Below the pieces are notes generated by a model. That model ran no database searches, had not been told where the DNA came from, and saw nothing but the letters and a program-made list of their open reading frames with translations. Below, in pieces: positions 10,316-19,656 of a stretch of DNA of 36,925 bases (positions are counted from its first letter, which is position 1; every line of letters begins with the position of its first letter). This stretch comes from an uncultured Chthoniobacterales bacterium. Lineage in GTDB: Bacteria > Verrucomicrobiota > Verrucomicrobiia > Chthoniobacterales > CALDSX01. The DNA is taken from the NCBI GenBank assembly GCA_937924445.1, contig CALDSX010000105.1, positions 1 to 36,925 on the forward strand, given 5' to 3'. The position numbers and the translations under genes were made by a program.

Positions 10316-11287
10316 ATGAGCCGCCCCCGTATCTTGTCTGGCATTCAACCGACCGGCATCCCTCATCTCGGTAATTATTTCGGCATGATGCGCCCAGCCA
10401 TTGAAATGCAAGCATCTGGCGACGCTTACTACTTTATAGCCGACCTTCACGCCCTAACAACCGTGCGTGATGCCGCGGTCTTGCGCAGAAACGTCCAAGC
10501 GGTGGCTGTGGATTTTCTTGCCTGTGGTCTCGATCCCTCGCAGTGCACCTTCTTCAGGCAGTCCGATGTGCCTGAGGTCACTGAGCTGACGTGGATCCTC
10601 AGCACCCTGACTCCCATGGGGCTACTCGAGCGCTGTCATTCTTTTAAAGACAAAATTGCCAGAGGACTTTCAGCATCGCATGGGCTTTTTAGCTATCCTG
10701 TGCTGATGGCTGCTGATATTTTAATCTACGACAGCCACCTTGTTCCGGTGGGACAGGACCAGAAACAACATATCGAGGTCACCCGCGATATTGCTGTGAA
10801 GTTTAACGAAACCTATGGTGGCAATTTTCTCCGCCTGCCAGAGCCTGTCATTCGCGAAAATGTTGCTACTCTGCCGGGACTGGATGGGCGAAAAATGAGC
10901 AAGAGTTACAACAACACCATCGAGCCATTTGCAGAGGAAAAGATCCTTCGAAAGCGCATCATGTCCATCACCACCGACTCAACACCCCTGGAAGAACCAA
11001 AGCCGATTGAGGGCTCTACCATCCTTGCCCTGTATCGCGCTGTGGCGCCTCCAGCAGATGTGGCTGAGATGGAGCGTCAATTTTGCGAGGGCGGGACTGG
11101 TTACGGTGAATTCAAACAACGACTTTTCGAGGCGGTTGTGAAGTTTTTTCGCCCGATGCGCGAACGTCGGGCGGAATTGATCGCTGATCGAGAGGGCGTA
11201 GAAGCTATTCTAAAAAAAGGAGCTGCTCAGGCTCGCGAGACCGCCCGTGGGGTTCTCATGCGTGTGCGTGACGCCGTCGGTTTGTAA
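10316..11287 (+). CDS. trpS: Tryptophanyl-tRNA synthetase
   Basis: This class I synthetase charges tRNA-Trp with tryptophan. The 323-residue protein begins MSRPRILSGIQPTGIPHLGN, where PHLGN is the HIGH-type ATP motif in the variant typical of TrpRS. The KMSKS loop appears as GRKMSKSYNN. VPVGQDQKQHIE is the conserved active-site segment. ATG 10316 was chosen because the family starts here; a start at 10247 would overlap the preceding gene by 44 bases and add unrelated residues. No Shine-Dalgarno motif is present. trpD follows 45 bases later, so the two may be co-transcribed. Confidence 0.97.
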   Translation: MSRPRILSGIQPTGIPHLGNYFGMMRPAIEMQASGDAYYFIADLHALTTVRDAAVLRRNVQAVAVDFLACGLDPSQCTFFRQSDVPEVTELTWILSTLTPMGLLERCHSFKDKIARGLSASHGLFSYPVLMAADILIYDSHLVPVGQDQKQHIEVTRDIAVKFNETYGGNFLRLPEPVIRENVATLPGLDGRKMSKSYNNTIEPFAEEKILRKRIMSITTDSTPLEEPKPIEGSTILALYRAVAPPADVAEMERQFCEGGTGYGEFKQRLFEAVVKFFRPMRERRAELIADREGVEAILKKGAAQARETARGVLMRVRDAVGL

Positions 11288-11332
11288 AAATGCGGGCTCC
11301 CAAAAATCCTGTTCTAATATACAATTCTTCTC

Positions 11333-12370
11333 ATGCGCGATCTCATCGAAAAACTTCGCAATGGTGTCTCTCTCGACGCGTCTGACTTCGAGCCCGCCGT
11401 GATAGCTCTCACTACGGATGAATTTGCCGATGAAGTGAAGGCCGAATTTCTCGAAGCTCTTGCCGTCAAAGGCGAAACACCCGCCGAAATTGCCGGGCTT
11501 GCTTCGGCTTTTTTAAGAAGAGCGGAAGATCCCATGATTTTTCCAGGAGATTTTAGTGGTCCACTTATTGATTTGTGCGGCACCGGAGGGGACCGGCTTG
11601 AGCTTTTTAACATTTCAACGGCAGCCTGTTTTATCCTGGCTGCAGCAGGGGCTTTTGTCGTCAAGCACGGTAACCGTGGTATTAGCTCAAAATCCGGCGG
11701 GGCGGATATCTTGGAGGCTCTGGGGGTTTCTATCGATCTTCCAATCGAACGGGTTGCATGCTGCCTCAGAGAGACAGGATTAGTGTTTCTTTTCGCTCCC
11801 AAATATCATCCGGCGTTTAGAGCAGTTGCGGGAGTGCGCCGTGTCTTGGCCGAAAGAGGAGTGTTAACCGTTTTTAACATACTCGGCCCGCTTCTTAATC
11901 CCGCACGACCTCAATATCAGCTAGCCGGTATTTTTCGGCCGGAACTTGTGGAATATTTTGCCGAGGTTATGGGTCTGATGGGCCGACGACGGGCGATGGT
12001 TGTTTCCGGCTCGGATGGGAGAAAGATGGGCATGGACGAAGTATCGATCTGTGGGCCCACGAAAGCGGCTCTCCTCGATAATTCGCGTGTGTCGCTCTTT
12101 GAACTCTTCCCCGAAACATTCGGGGTAAGACCGGTTGGAGTAGAACTTCTCAAGGGAGGGAGTGCCTCTGAAAACGCAGAACTTCTTGTTGGACTGCTCA
12201 GAGGAGACGTCTCGGGGCCTCTGCAGGCCGCTGTGGAAGCCAACGCTGCTGCAGCGCTTTTCGTTTCGGGGCTCGTCTCTGAATACGGTTCCGGAGTCGC
12301 TCTTGCTCGCGAGCAGATTGAGTCAGGACGTGCTCTTCTCAGGTTGGAGGCGTTAAAAACCTTCGCCTGA
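11333..12370 (+). CDS. trpD: Anthranilate phosphoribosyltransferase
   Basis: This enzyme joins anthranilate and PRPP to give phosphoribosyl anthranilate, the second step of tryptophan synthesis. At 345 residues it has the family length. The PRPP-binding motif is CGTGGDRLELFNIST; most homologues have a small residue or Lys near the DRLEL position. KHGNRGISSKSGGADILEAL and GMDEVS are the other conserved segments. No other trp biosynthesis gene is in the window, so the pathway is dispersed in this genome. It begins MRDLIEKL at ATG 11333. Confidence 0.95.
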   Translation: MRDLIEKLRNGVSLDASDFEPAVIALTTDEFADEVKAEFLEALAVKGETPAEIAGLASAFLRRAEDPMIFPGDFSGPLIDLCGTGGDRLELFNISTAACFILAAAGAFVVKHGNRGISSKSGGADILEALGVSIDLPIERVACCLRETGLVFLFAPKYHPAFRAVAGVRRVLAERGVLTVFNILGPLLNPARPQYQLAGIFRPELVEYFAEVMGLMGRRRAMVVSGSDGRKMGMDEVSICGPTKAALLDNSRVSLFELFPETFGVRPVGVELLKGGSASENAELLVGLLRGDVSGPLQAAVEANAAAALFVSGLVSEYGSGVALAREQIESGRALLRLEALKTFA

Positions 12371-12387
12371 ACACTCGGCGGGCCGCG

Positions 12388-14127
12388 GTGAGAACCACAC
12401 AGAAATCGTTGACCAACTCATTTCCCAACTCGGCGACCTTGCCACAGACAGTCACTCTGGTTGTGGTTATTTTGCTGGGATTGGTCTGTCGTTGTTGGAA
12501 CTGCAATTGTGTTTTTGCCGATGGGGCAGCCTTCTTTTTAGATGGCGATTGCTACGCCCGAATGTCGAGGGCTGCGCGTGTGCTTGATCATCCGGGCATT
12601 CTCATCCGGCATCATGAATTTGAAAACTGGCCCGACGGGGTTAACCCGCACACGACCGCACCACTGGATTATTTCATCGTCGCGCTCGCAGTAATTGCCC
12701 GTGTGCTCCCCTCGAATTGGAGGTTTGAGGTTGAGGCTCTTGATTTTGCCGGAGCTATCGTCGGACCGGTGCTTTTTGGAGTCGGCACCGTGGGATTGTT
12801 TTACGCATGGCCAAAGCGCCAACCTGGGCGATGGATCTCGCTGGTGGCGTTATCCGTCATCCCCCCTGTTGCTTGGGCAGGCTTGCTTGGTCGTCCGGAT
12901 CATCAAGCGTTGCTGCTCCCATTATTGACCATTGCTTTTGTCTTATCAACGAGATGGCTTGAGGGATTAGGCCAGGAGAAAAGTCGGCCAAATAGTAGGC
13001 AAAAACAGCGTTTAGGAATAACCGTCGGATTTCTCTGGGGTCTAGCGATTTGGGTGTCCCTTTTTGAGCCCGTTATTATGTTGCTCGCTGGGCTAGGGGC
13101 CTCTTTGACGGGTCGCCTGGCTTTAAGGCTTGCGGGACGCCCCCTTCCGGCGCTAGCACAATCTCTGCGTGCAGCCTGTTTTCCATTATTAGGAGCCGCT
13201 CCACCGCTTCTGATGTTGTTAGTTATTGAGCGTCCCACGATTACACTGCCTGGTATCGGGGAGGCGTTTGGCCGATGGGCGAAACTTATACCAGAACTGG
13301 GGGAGGGAAGTTTCGAAGCGGCCCTTTCCTGGATGGGTTGGGGAATGCTTTTTGTGTTTATGGGCCTCACGGCTGGCGGGATTCGCGCAGTTAAAAAAGG
13401 CACCGAGGGTCTTGGTGAAGCCATCACCGGATTGCTTTTGCTGACAATCCTGATGGCCCTTTTTTTTTGGCAACGACGGTGGGCTCCTTATGCCGCAAGC
13501 GGGATGGCTTTGATGGCTCCATTTGCAGGGAGAAATTTAATTCCTCTTGTGGCGTCAATGAACCCAGCCATCATCCGCAGGAGCGTAGCCATTTGGGCGG
13601 TGATCTCTGTGGTTTGGTATCCTGCAAGTGAGTGGGATCGTCTGGTGTTTTCGAGCTCTTCTGTTGATCGCCGAGGTGATGACTTGGCTGATGGTATTTC
13701 GTTGCGCCGGATGGCACTTAGCATACGCGCAGCCGAAGAAATCGAGGGTGCCAGGGACGCCCAGCAACGCGGGATCATGGCACCTTACTGGCTCTGTCCC
13801 CCATTGGCCTATTGGAGTGGGCAACCTGCCGTTGGCGGCACATCACATCAAAGTTTGCCTGGTATTTTAGATACAGCAGAATTTTTCGCTGCTTCAGACT
13901 GGCTTGAAGCCGCTCGCTTGCTCGACCGTCGACGGATTCGATGGGTGGTGGCAGACGTGGCGGAACGAACGGTAGGATCCGCTGTCGTTCTGCTGGGCAA
14001 AAGTCCAGGACGCCATCCGATAGGTCTAAGGCTTGAGAGATTTGGAACTTTGCAAGAACCAGGACCCGAGTGGCTTGTGGAGCACAGACGCTTTGGTTGG
14101 TTTCGTCTATTCGAGGTGGTGCCCTGA
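12388..14127 (+). CDS. STT3/AglB-like integral membrane glycosyltransferase (putative)
   Basis: The 579-residue protein has about eleven to thirteen transmembrane helices. The first external loop contains DGDCYARMSRAARVLDHPG (52-70), then WPDGVNPHTTAPLDY. This matches the layout of the first loop of STT3/AglB/PglB oligosaccharyltransferases, with its acidic motif and P-G...P-L-D pattern. DHQ at 171-173 after GRP fits the later DHH-type motif of that group. The C-terminal soluble part has YWLCPPLAYWSGQPAVGGTS at the place of the WWDYG motif, but without WWD, so acceptor binding must differ. The start is GTG 12388, 17 bases after trpD. The function is inferred from these motifs, and the donor and acceptor are unknown. 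Confidence 0.6.
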   Translation: MRTTQKSLTNSFPNSATLPQTVTLVVVILLGLVCRCWNCNCVFADGAAFFLDGDCYARMSRAARVLDHPGILIRHHEFENWPDGVNPHTTAPLDYFIVALAVIARVLPSNWRFEVEALDFAGAIVGPVLFGVGTVGLFYAWPKRQPGRWISLVALSVIPPVAWAGLLGRPDHQALLLPLLTIAFVLSTRWLEGLGQEKSRPNSRQKQRLGITVGFLWGLAIWVSLFEPVIMLLAGLGASLTGRLALRLAGRPLPALAQSLRAACFPLLGAAPPLLMLLVIERPTITLPGIGEAFGRWAKLIPELGEGSFEAALSWMGWGMLFVFMGLTAGGIRAVKKGTEGLGEAITGLLLLTILMALFFWQRRWAPYAASGMALMAPFAGRNLIPLVASMNPAIIRRSVAIWAVISVVWYPASEWDRLVFSSSSVDRRGDDLADGISLRRMALSIRAAEEIEGARDAQQRGIMAPYWLCPPLAYWSGQPAVGGTSHQSLPGILDTAEFFAASDWLEAARLLDRRRIRWVVADVAERTVGSAVVLLGKSPGRHPIGLRLERFGTLQEPGPEWLVEHRRFGWFRLFEVVP

Positions 14128-14243
14128 ATTATAAACGCTGAACAGTATCCATTGAAAATGTGGAAAACACATTGTCACTCGCCCCTGAAGGGTGAAAAAA
14201 TTAAAACCGGCTTTTTATTTGTTTTTTGTTGTTTGAATCTGTG

Positions 14244-14280
14244 TTGCAAAACGTCCCAGATATCTTGATACTTTAGACAA
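14244..14280 (+). promoter_or_regulatory. Candidate carA promoter, possibly leaderless
   Basis: TTGCAA (14244-14249), a 17-base gap and GATACT (14267-14272) each match the sigma70 consensus at four of six positions with ideal spacing. The carA ATG starts 7 bases after the -10, where transcription would begin, so the message would have no leader. The preceding 14128-14240 is AT-rich and contains no gene. Confidence 0.4.
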
Positions 14281-15437
14281 TGCACGCGATATTAGCCCTT
14301 GAAGACGGGCGCATTTTTCATGGAGAAACCTTTGGGGCATTTGAAACAGTTACCGGAGAAGTATGTTTCAATACCTCGATGACTGGATATCAGGAGATTC
14401 TAACCGATCCTTCGTATTTTGGGCAGATGGTGGCGATGACCTACCCACTCATCGGTAATTACGGCATAACGGAAGACGATAATGAATCTTGTCGGCCAGG
14501 TGCTAAAGCTTTTATCATCGAGGAATTAAGTCCGGTGGTTAGCAACTGGCGGGCGGAAATATCTTTGGACGATTACCTGAAGCATTGGAACATTCCCGGC
14601 TTAAGAGGGGTGGACACCCGAGCTCTGACCCGGCATCTTCGAGAACTCGGTGCAATGCGTGGTTGCCTGACCGCCAAACTCTCACCACCAGATGCCGTTG
14701 CAAAGGCACGATCAAGTGAGGGAGTCGTCGGCATGGACTTCGCAAAAGCTGTGAGTACACTACAGCCTTACGAATGGGACCCTGAAGATACCCGCAGCGG
14801 TGAATGGCGACTCGTAGTTGGCGGTGGTGCGAATGGAGCGTCCGCCGCAGAGATTAGCCCGCTGCCCCCTGTGAAATATCGAATCGCGACCATGGATTTT
14901 GGTATCAAACTAAATATTCTTAGAAGACTCCGCCAGGCCGGCTTCCGCACCAGGGTTTACCCCGCGACAGCAACAGCGGAAGAAATCCTTTCAATGAATC
15001 CAGACGGTATTTTTCTCTCGAATGGCCCTGGTGACCCTTCAGCTTTGGACTATGCGCACAAAACTCTCCGCGTGCTATTGGGAAAGAAACCAATCTTTGG
15101 CATTTGCCTAGGACATCAGTTACTGGGTCTTGCCCTCGGCGGGCGGACTTTCAAGCTCAAATTTGGGCATCGCGGTGGGAATCAGCCTGTCAAAGATCTG
15201 GCCACAGGCAAAGTGAGTATCACATCTCAAAACCACGGTTTTGCGGTGGATCCTGACTCTTTGCCAGGAGACGTCTCTGTGTCACACGTCAATCTCAACG
15301 ATGGCACCGTGGAGGGGCTGCGCCATCGTTCTCTTCCAGTCATGAGTGTACAATACCATCCCGAAGCAGCTCCTGGTCCACATGACGCAAAATACTTTTT
15401 CAAGGAATTTGCCAATTTGATTGATCAATCTCGCTGA
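14280..15437 (+). CDS. carA: Carbamoyl phosphate synthase, small (glutaminase) subunit
   Basis: CarA hydrolyses glutamine and passes ammonia to CarB for carbamoyl phosphate, used in pyrimidine and arginine synthesis. The 385 residues match the family. The N-terminal domain has GEVCFNTSMTGYQEILTDPS. The class I glutamine amidotransferase triad is complete: Cys276 in GICLGHQ, His360 and Glu362 in YHPEAAPGPHD. GVDTRALTRHLRE is a further family signature. carB is not in the window. The product would feed argF at 33767. There is no Shine-Dalgarno motif; ATG 14280 is the only start consistent with MHAILALEDG. Confidence 0.97.
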   Translation: MHAILALEDGRIFHGETFGAFETVTGEVCFNTSMTGYQEILTDPSYFGQMVAMTYPLIGNYGITEDDNESCRPGAKAFIIEELSPVVSNWRAEISLDDYLKHWNIPGLRGVDTRALTRHLRELGAMRGCLTAKLSPPDAVAKARSSEGVVGMDFAKAVSTLQPYEWDPEDTRSGEWRLVVGGGANGASAAEISPLPPVKYRIATMDFGIKLNILRRLRQAGFRTRVYPATATAEEILSMNPDGIFLSNGPGDPSALDYAHKTLRVLLGKKPIFGICLGHQLLGLALGGRTFKLKFGHRGGNQPVKDLATGKVSITSQNHGFAVDPDSLPGDVSVSHVNLNDGTVEGLRHRSLPVMSVQYHPEAAPGPHDAKYFFKEFANLIDQSR

Positions 15438-15500
15438 AAGGCTACATTTCCTTATAAGCCTTCATCTTCTTCCACCACCACGACTATCGTTCCTCCGCAA

Positions 15501-16010
15501 ATGGCACACCTGATCCTCTCTCTCCCAGAAAACCAACAGGAAATGACTTTCGATTTGGAGGCGCCTCAAGTCACTCTCGGGCGCTACGAAGACAACATGA
15601 TCATGGTCGATCATGCCTCCGTCTCCGGACATCATGCTCAATTCACCTCTGAAGCCGGCGGGTACGTCTTACGCGATCTCAATTCCACAAATGGAACGCG
15701 TGTGAATGGCGAGCCGATCACTTTGCATCGCTTAGAAGGGGGAGAAAAAATCCGATTTGGACAGGTCGAAGCCCTCTACCTCACTGGCAAAGAGAACGAG
15801 AACCTCAAGTCATTACCCGAAGTCAGCCGCGCAGCCGCAGAAATTTCAAAGAAAAGCGTCACCCCACCCGATTTTTCCGCGGCTTTCAAAAAACATGTTC
15901 GGAAAAAAGATGCTTTCAGCACCGTCACGATTTTGCTATCACTTTTCTCTCTTGGATTGTTAGTTTTTGCCATCTTTACAATTCTCGGCATACAGCCCCC
16001 CCAGAACTGA
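15501..16010 (+). CDS. FHA-domain protein with C-terminal membrane anchor
   Basis: The 169-residue protein has an FHA phosphothreonine-binding domain at about 1-95. The motifs VTLGRYEDN, SVSGHHAQF and LNSTNGTRVNG supply the Gly-Arg, Ser-x-x-His and Asn residues that bind phosphothreonine. A Ser/Lys-rich linker follows, then one hydrophobic helix near the C-terminus (about 140-163, TVTILLSLFSLGLLVFAIF). The FHA domain should face the cytoplasm. No Ser/Thr kinase or phosphatase gene is near, so the partner is unknown. It stands between carA and the pyruvate carboxylase gene on the same strand. Confidence 0.88.
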   Translation: MAHLILSLPENQQEMTFDLEAPQVTLGRYEDNMIMVDHASVSGHHAQFTSEAGGYVLRDLNSTNGTRVNGEPITLHRLEGGEKIRFGQVEALYLTGKENENLKSLPEVSRAAAEISKKSVTPPDFSAAFKKHVRKKDAFSTVTILLSLFSLGLLVFAIFTILGIQPPQN

Positions 16011-16131
16011 CGTCTGGCTTCCGCGAGTTTGTGCATTGATCGCCACAGGTTTTTTCTAAAACTATTTTCCCGATGTCTTATTCCGTATTCTTTCACCCAA
16101 TCGCACGGCCGCTAGGCGCACCCTCTTTTTG

Positions 16132-19100
16132 ATGAAACTTCTTGTCGCAAATCGGAGTGAGATTGCCATTCGCATCTTTCGTGCCGCCACTGAGCTTGGT
16201 CTTCGAACAGTTGCTATTTTCGCCGAGGAAGACCGCTTTTCGATGCACCGTTTCAAAGCCGATGAATCTTACCTTGTAGGGAAAGGAAAAGGGCCCGTTG
16301 GAGCTTATCTCGACATCGAGGGCATCGTTGAAGTTGCTGTCGAACGGGGGGTGGATTTGGTGCATCCAGGCTATGGTTTTCTCTCAGAGAATGCCGATTT
16401 TGCCCGTGCTTGTGCTTCTGCTGGGCTGACATTTGTCGGTCCCAAACCCGAACTGCTTGACATCATGGGGGACAAAGTGGCAGCTCTCCGTCTGGCCCGT
16501 TCCTTAGGCGTTCCCACTCTGCCTGGCACCGAGCGCCCCATAAAAGACCGTCGGCGCGCACTCGATGCTGCCCGAAAAATCGGTTTTCCCCTGATTATTA
16601 AAGCAGCTCATGGTGGGGGGGGGCGGGGGATGCGTGTTGTGAGATCGGCCGATGAGCTACCGACGCTGCTTGATGAGGCTCAAACTGAGGCAGGGCGAGC
16701 CTTTGGAAATGCCGCGGTCTTCCTCGAACGTTACGTCGCTCGGGCGAAACATATTGAGGTGCAAATCCTTGGCGATCGCCATGGAAATGTTGTCCATTTG
16801 CATGAGCGCGATTGCTCTGTTCAGCGTCGCCACCAAAAAGTCGTTGAAATTGCTCCCTCAATCAATCTTAACGAGGAAATCCGGCACAAACTTTACGAGG
16901 CGGCTGTCCGTATCGCATCGAAGGTCGAATACGACAACGCGGGCACAGTCGAATTTCTCGTAGACATGGATTCAGGCGAGTGGTTTTTCATCGAAATGAA
17001 CCCCCGAATTCAGGTTGAGCATACCGTCACCGAAGAGATTACAGGCCTGGATCTTGTTCGCAGTCAGATTCTCATTGCCCAAGGGCACTCTCTTCACGCA
17101 CACGAAGTTGGCATTCCACAACAGAACGATATTCCGCGAAACGGCTACGCTATTCAGTGCCGAATCACTACTGAAGATCCTGCCAATAACTTCACTCCTG
17201 ACTACGGTAAAATCATCACCTACCGATCCGCTGCGGGCTTTGGCCTTCGCCTTGATGCGGGCATGGGCGATTCCGGGAGCACCATCACCCCCTTCTACGA
17301 TTCGCTTCTTGTCAAAGTGACCGCCAAAGGACCGACCTTTGAAATAGCGCTTTCGAGAATGGAGCGTGCTCTACACGAATTTCGCATCCGGGGGGTTAAG
17401 ACCAACATCCCCTTTCTCGAAAATCTCATCTTGCATCCTGAATTTCGCTCAGGGGCTGCCACCACGCGTCTGATCGATACCTCTCCCCAGCTTTTTCAAT
17501 TTAGACCACGACGAGACCGGGCCAATCGTCTTTTGTCCTTTATTGGCGACATTGTCGTCAATGGAAATCCCCATGCCAAAGGCTGGCTCCCCTCACAGCC
17601 TTTCACAGCCCCGCCTTTGCCAACATGGGATCATCGCACCGTCCCATCGCCCGGTACACGACAAAAACTTTTAGAACTAGGCCCTGTCGGCTTTGCCAAA
17701 TGGACCCGTGCACAGAAAGCGCTTCTGCTTACGGACACCACTCTTCGTGATGCACACCAGAGCTTGATGGCCACTCGCGTTCGCACCTACGATATGCTGG
17801 CTGTTGCAGACGCCCTCGCTCGGCGAGTTCCGAACCTCTTTAGCCTTGAAATGTGGGGCGGGGCCACCTTCGACACTGCCATGCGTTTCTTACACGAAGA
17901 CCCCTGGCAGCGTCTTCATGAACTCCGCGCGCGCATCCCAAATATTCTTTTTCAAATGCTGCTGCGAGGCTCCAATGCGGTGGGGTATTCGTTTTATCCC
18001 GACAACGTTGTCAAAGCGTTTGTCCGCCGTTCCGCTGAAGCTGGCATTGACCTATTCCGGATTTTCGATTCGCTTAATTACGTGCCGAACATGCGCCCCG
18101 CAATGGACGCTGTTTTGGAGACTGGTTCCATTTGCGAGGCCGCAATTGGATACACTGGGGACATCCTTGACCCCACCCGGGAGAAATACAACCTCTCATA
18201 TTATGTCGCTCTTGCCAAAGAACTCGAGGCCGCAGGAGCCCATTTCCTTGCTATTAAAGATATGGCAGGCCTGTGCCGCCCATATGCCGCCGCGAAACTA
18301 ATCAAAACACTTAGGCAGGAAGTAGGAATTCCGATCCATTTTCACACTCACGACACGAGTGGAATTAATGCCGCATCCATCCTTTCCGCCTGCGATGCCG
18401 GTGTCGATGTGGTCGATGCGGCCTTGGCATCTATGTCGGGTTCGACCAGTCAGCCGAACCTTAACTCCCTCGTTGCTGCGCTCCGCAATACTTCTCGGGA
18501 CACGCGTCTCGATCTCGACGCACTAAACGAACTCTCGGATTATTGGGAGCATGTTCGCACCTTCTATCACCCATTCGACACCGCTCCCAAAACGGGCTCT
18601 GCGGAGGTCTATCTTCACGAAATGCCCGGGGGGCAATTCACAAACCTCAAAGAGCAAGCCGCCAGTATGGGGCTTTCCGGCCGGTGGCGCGAGATCGCGC
18701 GGACTTATGCAGAAGTGAACCAGCTCTTTGGTGATATTGTCAAAGTAACTCCAAGTAGCAAAGTGGTTGGAGATCTGACAATGTTCCTCGTGACCAAGGG
18801 AATCCGTGCGGATGACGTCCTCTCTCTGCCGCCTGGGACCCCTTTACCGGAGTCGGTTATTGACATGCTCGCTGGCGGGCTCGGTCAGCCGCCGGGAGGC
18901 TGGCCTCAAAAGTTGCAGAAGATCGTTCTCGGGCGACGTAAGCCGATCAAAGATCGTCCCGGTGCCCATGCCAAGCCGGTTGATTTAGGTCTGCTGGCAG
19001 CCGAGCTGGAGACAAAATTGCGCCACTCGCCATCGGAAGAAGAACTCCTATCCTATCTGATGTACCCACAGGTCTTTCTGGATTACCACAAAATCCGCCG

Positions 19101-19569
19101 CGAATACTCTGATCTCTCTGTTCTGCCAACACCATGTTTCTTCTACGGTCTCCGCCCAGGCGAAGAGATTTCTGTTCACATCGAAGAAGGCAAAACCCTC
19201 TACATACGGCTTTTCCACGTCACTCCGGCCGATGCAGATGGGCGAAGGACGCTCACTTTTGAACTTAACGGTGTCTCGCGGCAGATCACGATTGTTGACC
19301 GCTCCGTGCAGCCTAAAGTGCGCGCTCTTCCGCAGGCCGACCCTTCAAATCCCGGTCACATTGCCGCACCCATTCCAGGTGCTATCACCAGCCTCGCAGT
19401 AGGTGTCGGTTCTCATGTGCGTGCCGGAGATAAACTGCTCACACTAGAGGCGATGAAAATGAACACCTCCATCTCAGCCCCATGTGATGGCATCGTCTCC
19501 GAAATTTACATTGCAGTTGGAGATACGGTGAAAACCAAGGATCTTCTTCTGGCGATCTCTGCAAAATAA
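16132..19569 (+). CDS. pyc: Pyruvate carboxylase (single-chain, biotin)
   Basis: The enzyme carboxylates pyruvate to oxaloacetate using ATP, bicarbonate and biotin. The 1145 residues hold the three expected domains in order. First is biotin carboxylase (1-450, ATP-grasp loop GGGGRGMR at 161-168, EMNPRIQVEHTVTE). Next is the carboxyltransferase (from about 525, LLTDTTLRDAHQSLMATR, FRIFDSLNYV, HFHTHDTSG). Last is the biotin carrier, with the modified Lys at about 1109 in LEAMKMN. ATG 16132 is preferred to the TTG just before it. It is anaplerotic and fits with the citrate synthase at 31158. A nine-G run at about 16615 encodes part of the Gly loop. Confidence 0.96.
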   Translation: MKLLVANRSEIAIRIFRAATELGLRTVAIFAEEDRFSMHRFKADESYLVGKGKGPVGAYLDIEGIVEVAVERGVDLVHPGYGFLSENADFARACASAGLTFVGPKPELLDIMGDKVAALRLARSLGVPTLPGTERPIKDRRRALDAARKIGFPLIIKAAHGGGGRGMRVVRSADELPTLLDEAQTEAGRAFGNAAVFLERYVARAKHIEVQILGDRHGNVVHLHERDCSVQRRHQKVVEIAPSINLNEEIRHKLYEAAVRIASKVEYDNAGTVEFLVDMDSGEWFFIEMNPRIQVEHTVTEEITGLDLVRSQILIAQGHSLHAHEVGIPQQNDIPRNGYAIQCRITTEDPANNFTPDYGKIITYRSAAGFGLRLDAGMGDSGSTITPFYDSLLVKVTAKGPTFEIALSRMERALHEFRIRGVKTNIPFLENLILHPEFRSGAATTRLIDTSPQLFQFRPRRDRANRLLSFIGDIVVNGNPHAKGWLPSQPFTAPPLPTWDHRTVPSPGTRQKLLELGPVGFAKWTRAQKALLLTDTTLRDAHQSLMATRVRTYDMLAVADALARRVPNLFSLEMWGGATFDTAMRFLHEDPWQRLHELRARIPNILFQMLLRGSNAVGYSFYPDNVVKAFVRRSAEAGIDLFRIFDSLNYVPNMRPAMDAVLETGSICEAAIGYTGDILDPTREKYNLSYYVALAKELEAAGAHFLAIKDMAGLCRPYAAAKLIKTLRQEVGIPIHFHTHDTSGINAASILSACDAGVDVVDAALASMSGSTSQPNLNSLVAALRNTSRDTRLDLDALNELSDYWEHVRTFYHPFDTAPKTGSAEVYLHEMPGGQFTNLKEQAASMGLSGRWREIARTYAEVNQLFGDIVKVTPSSKVVGDLTMFLVTKGIRADDVLSLPPGTPLPESVIDMLAGGLGQPPGGWPQKLQKIVLGRRKPIKDRPGAHAKPVDLGLLAAELETKLRHSPSEEELLSYLMYPQVFLDYHKIRREYSDLSVLPTPCFFYGLRPGEEISVHIEEGKTLYIRLFHVTPADADGRRTLTFELNGVSRQITIVDRSVQPKVRALPQADPSNPGHIAAPIPGAITSLAVGVGSHVRAGDKLLTLEAMKMNTSISAPCDGIVSEIYIAVGDTVKTKDLLLAISAK

Positions 19570-19574
19570 CACCA

Positions 19575-19588
19575 GCCTGAATTCAGGC
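19575..19588. repeat. 14-bp perfect palindrome after pyc
   Basis: GCCTGAATTCAGGC begins 5 bases after the pyc stop and is perfectly self-complementary. It could fold into a hairpin with AATT as the loop, but no T-run follows, so terminator function is doubtful. It is 69 bases before the Opp/Dpp-type ATPase gene. Confidence 0.4.
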
Positions 19589-19656
19589 CAATTCCTCACA
19601 TCCGTATCTGATGCATTCCGAGTTGAACGGACGTCACTCGGCGCTAATTTTTATCT

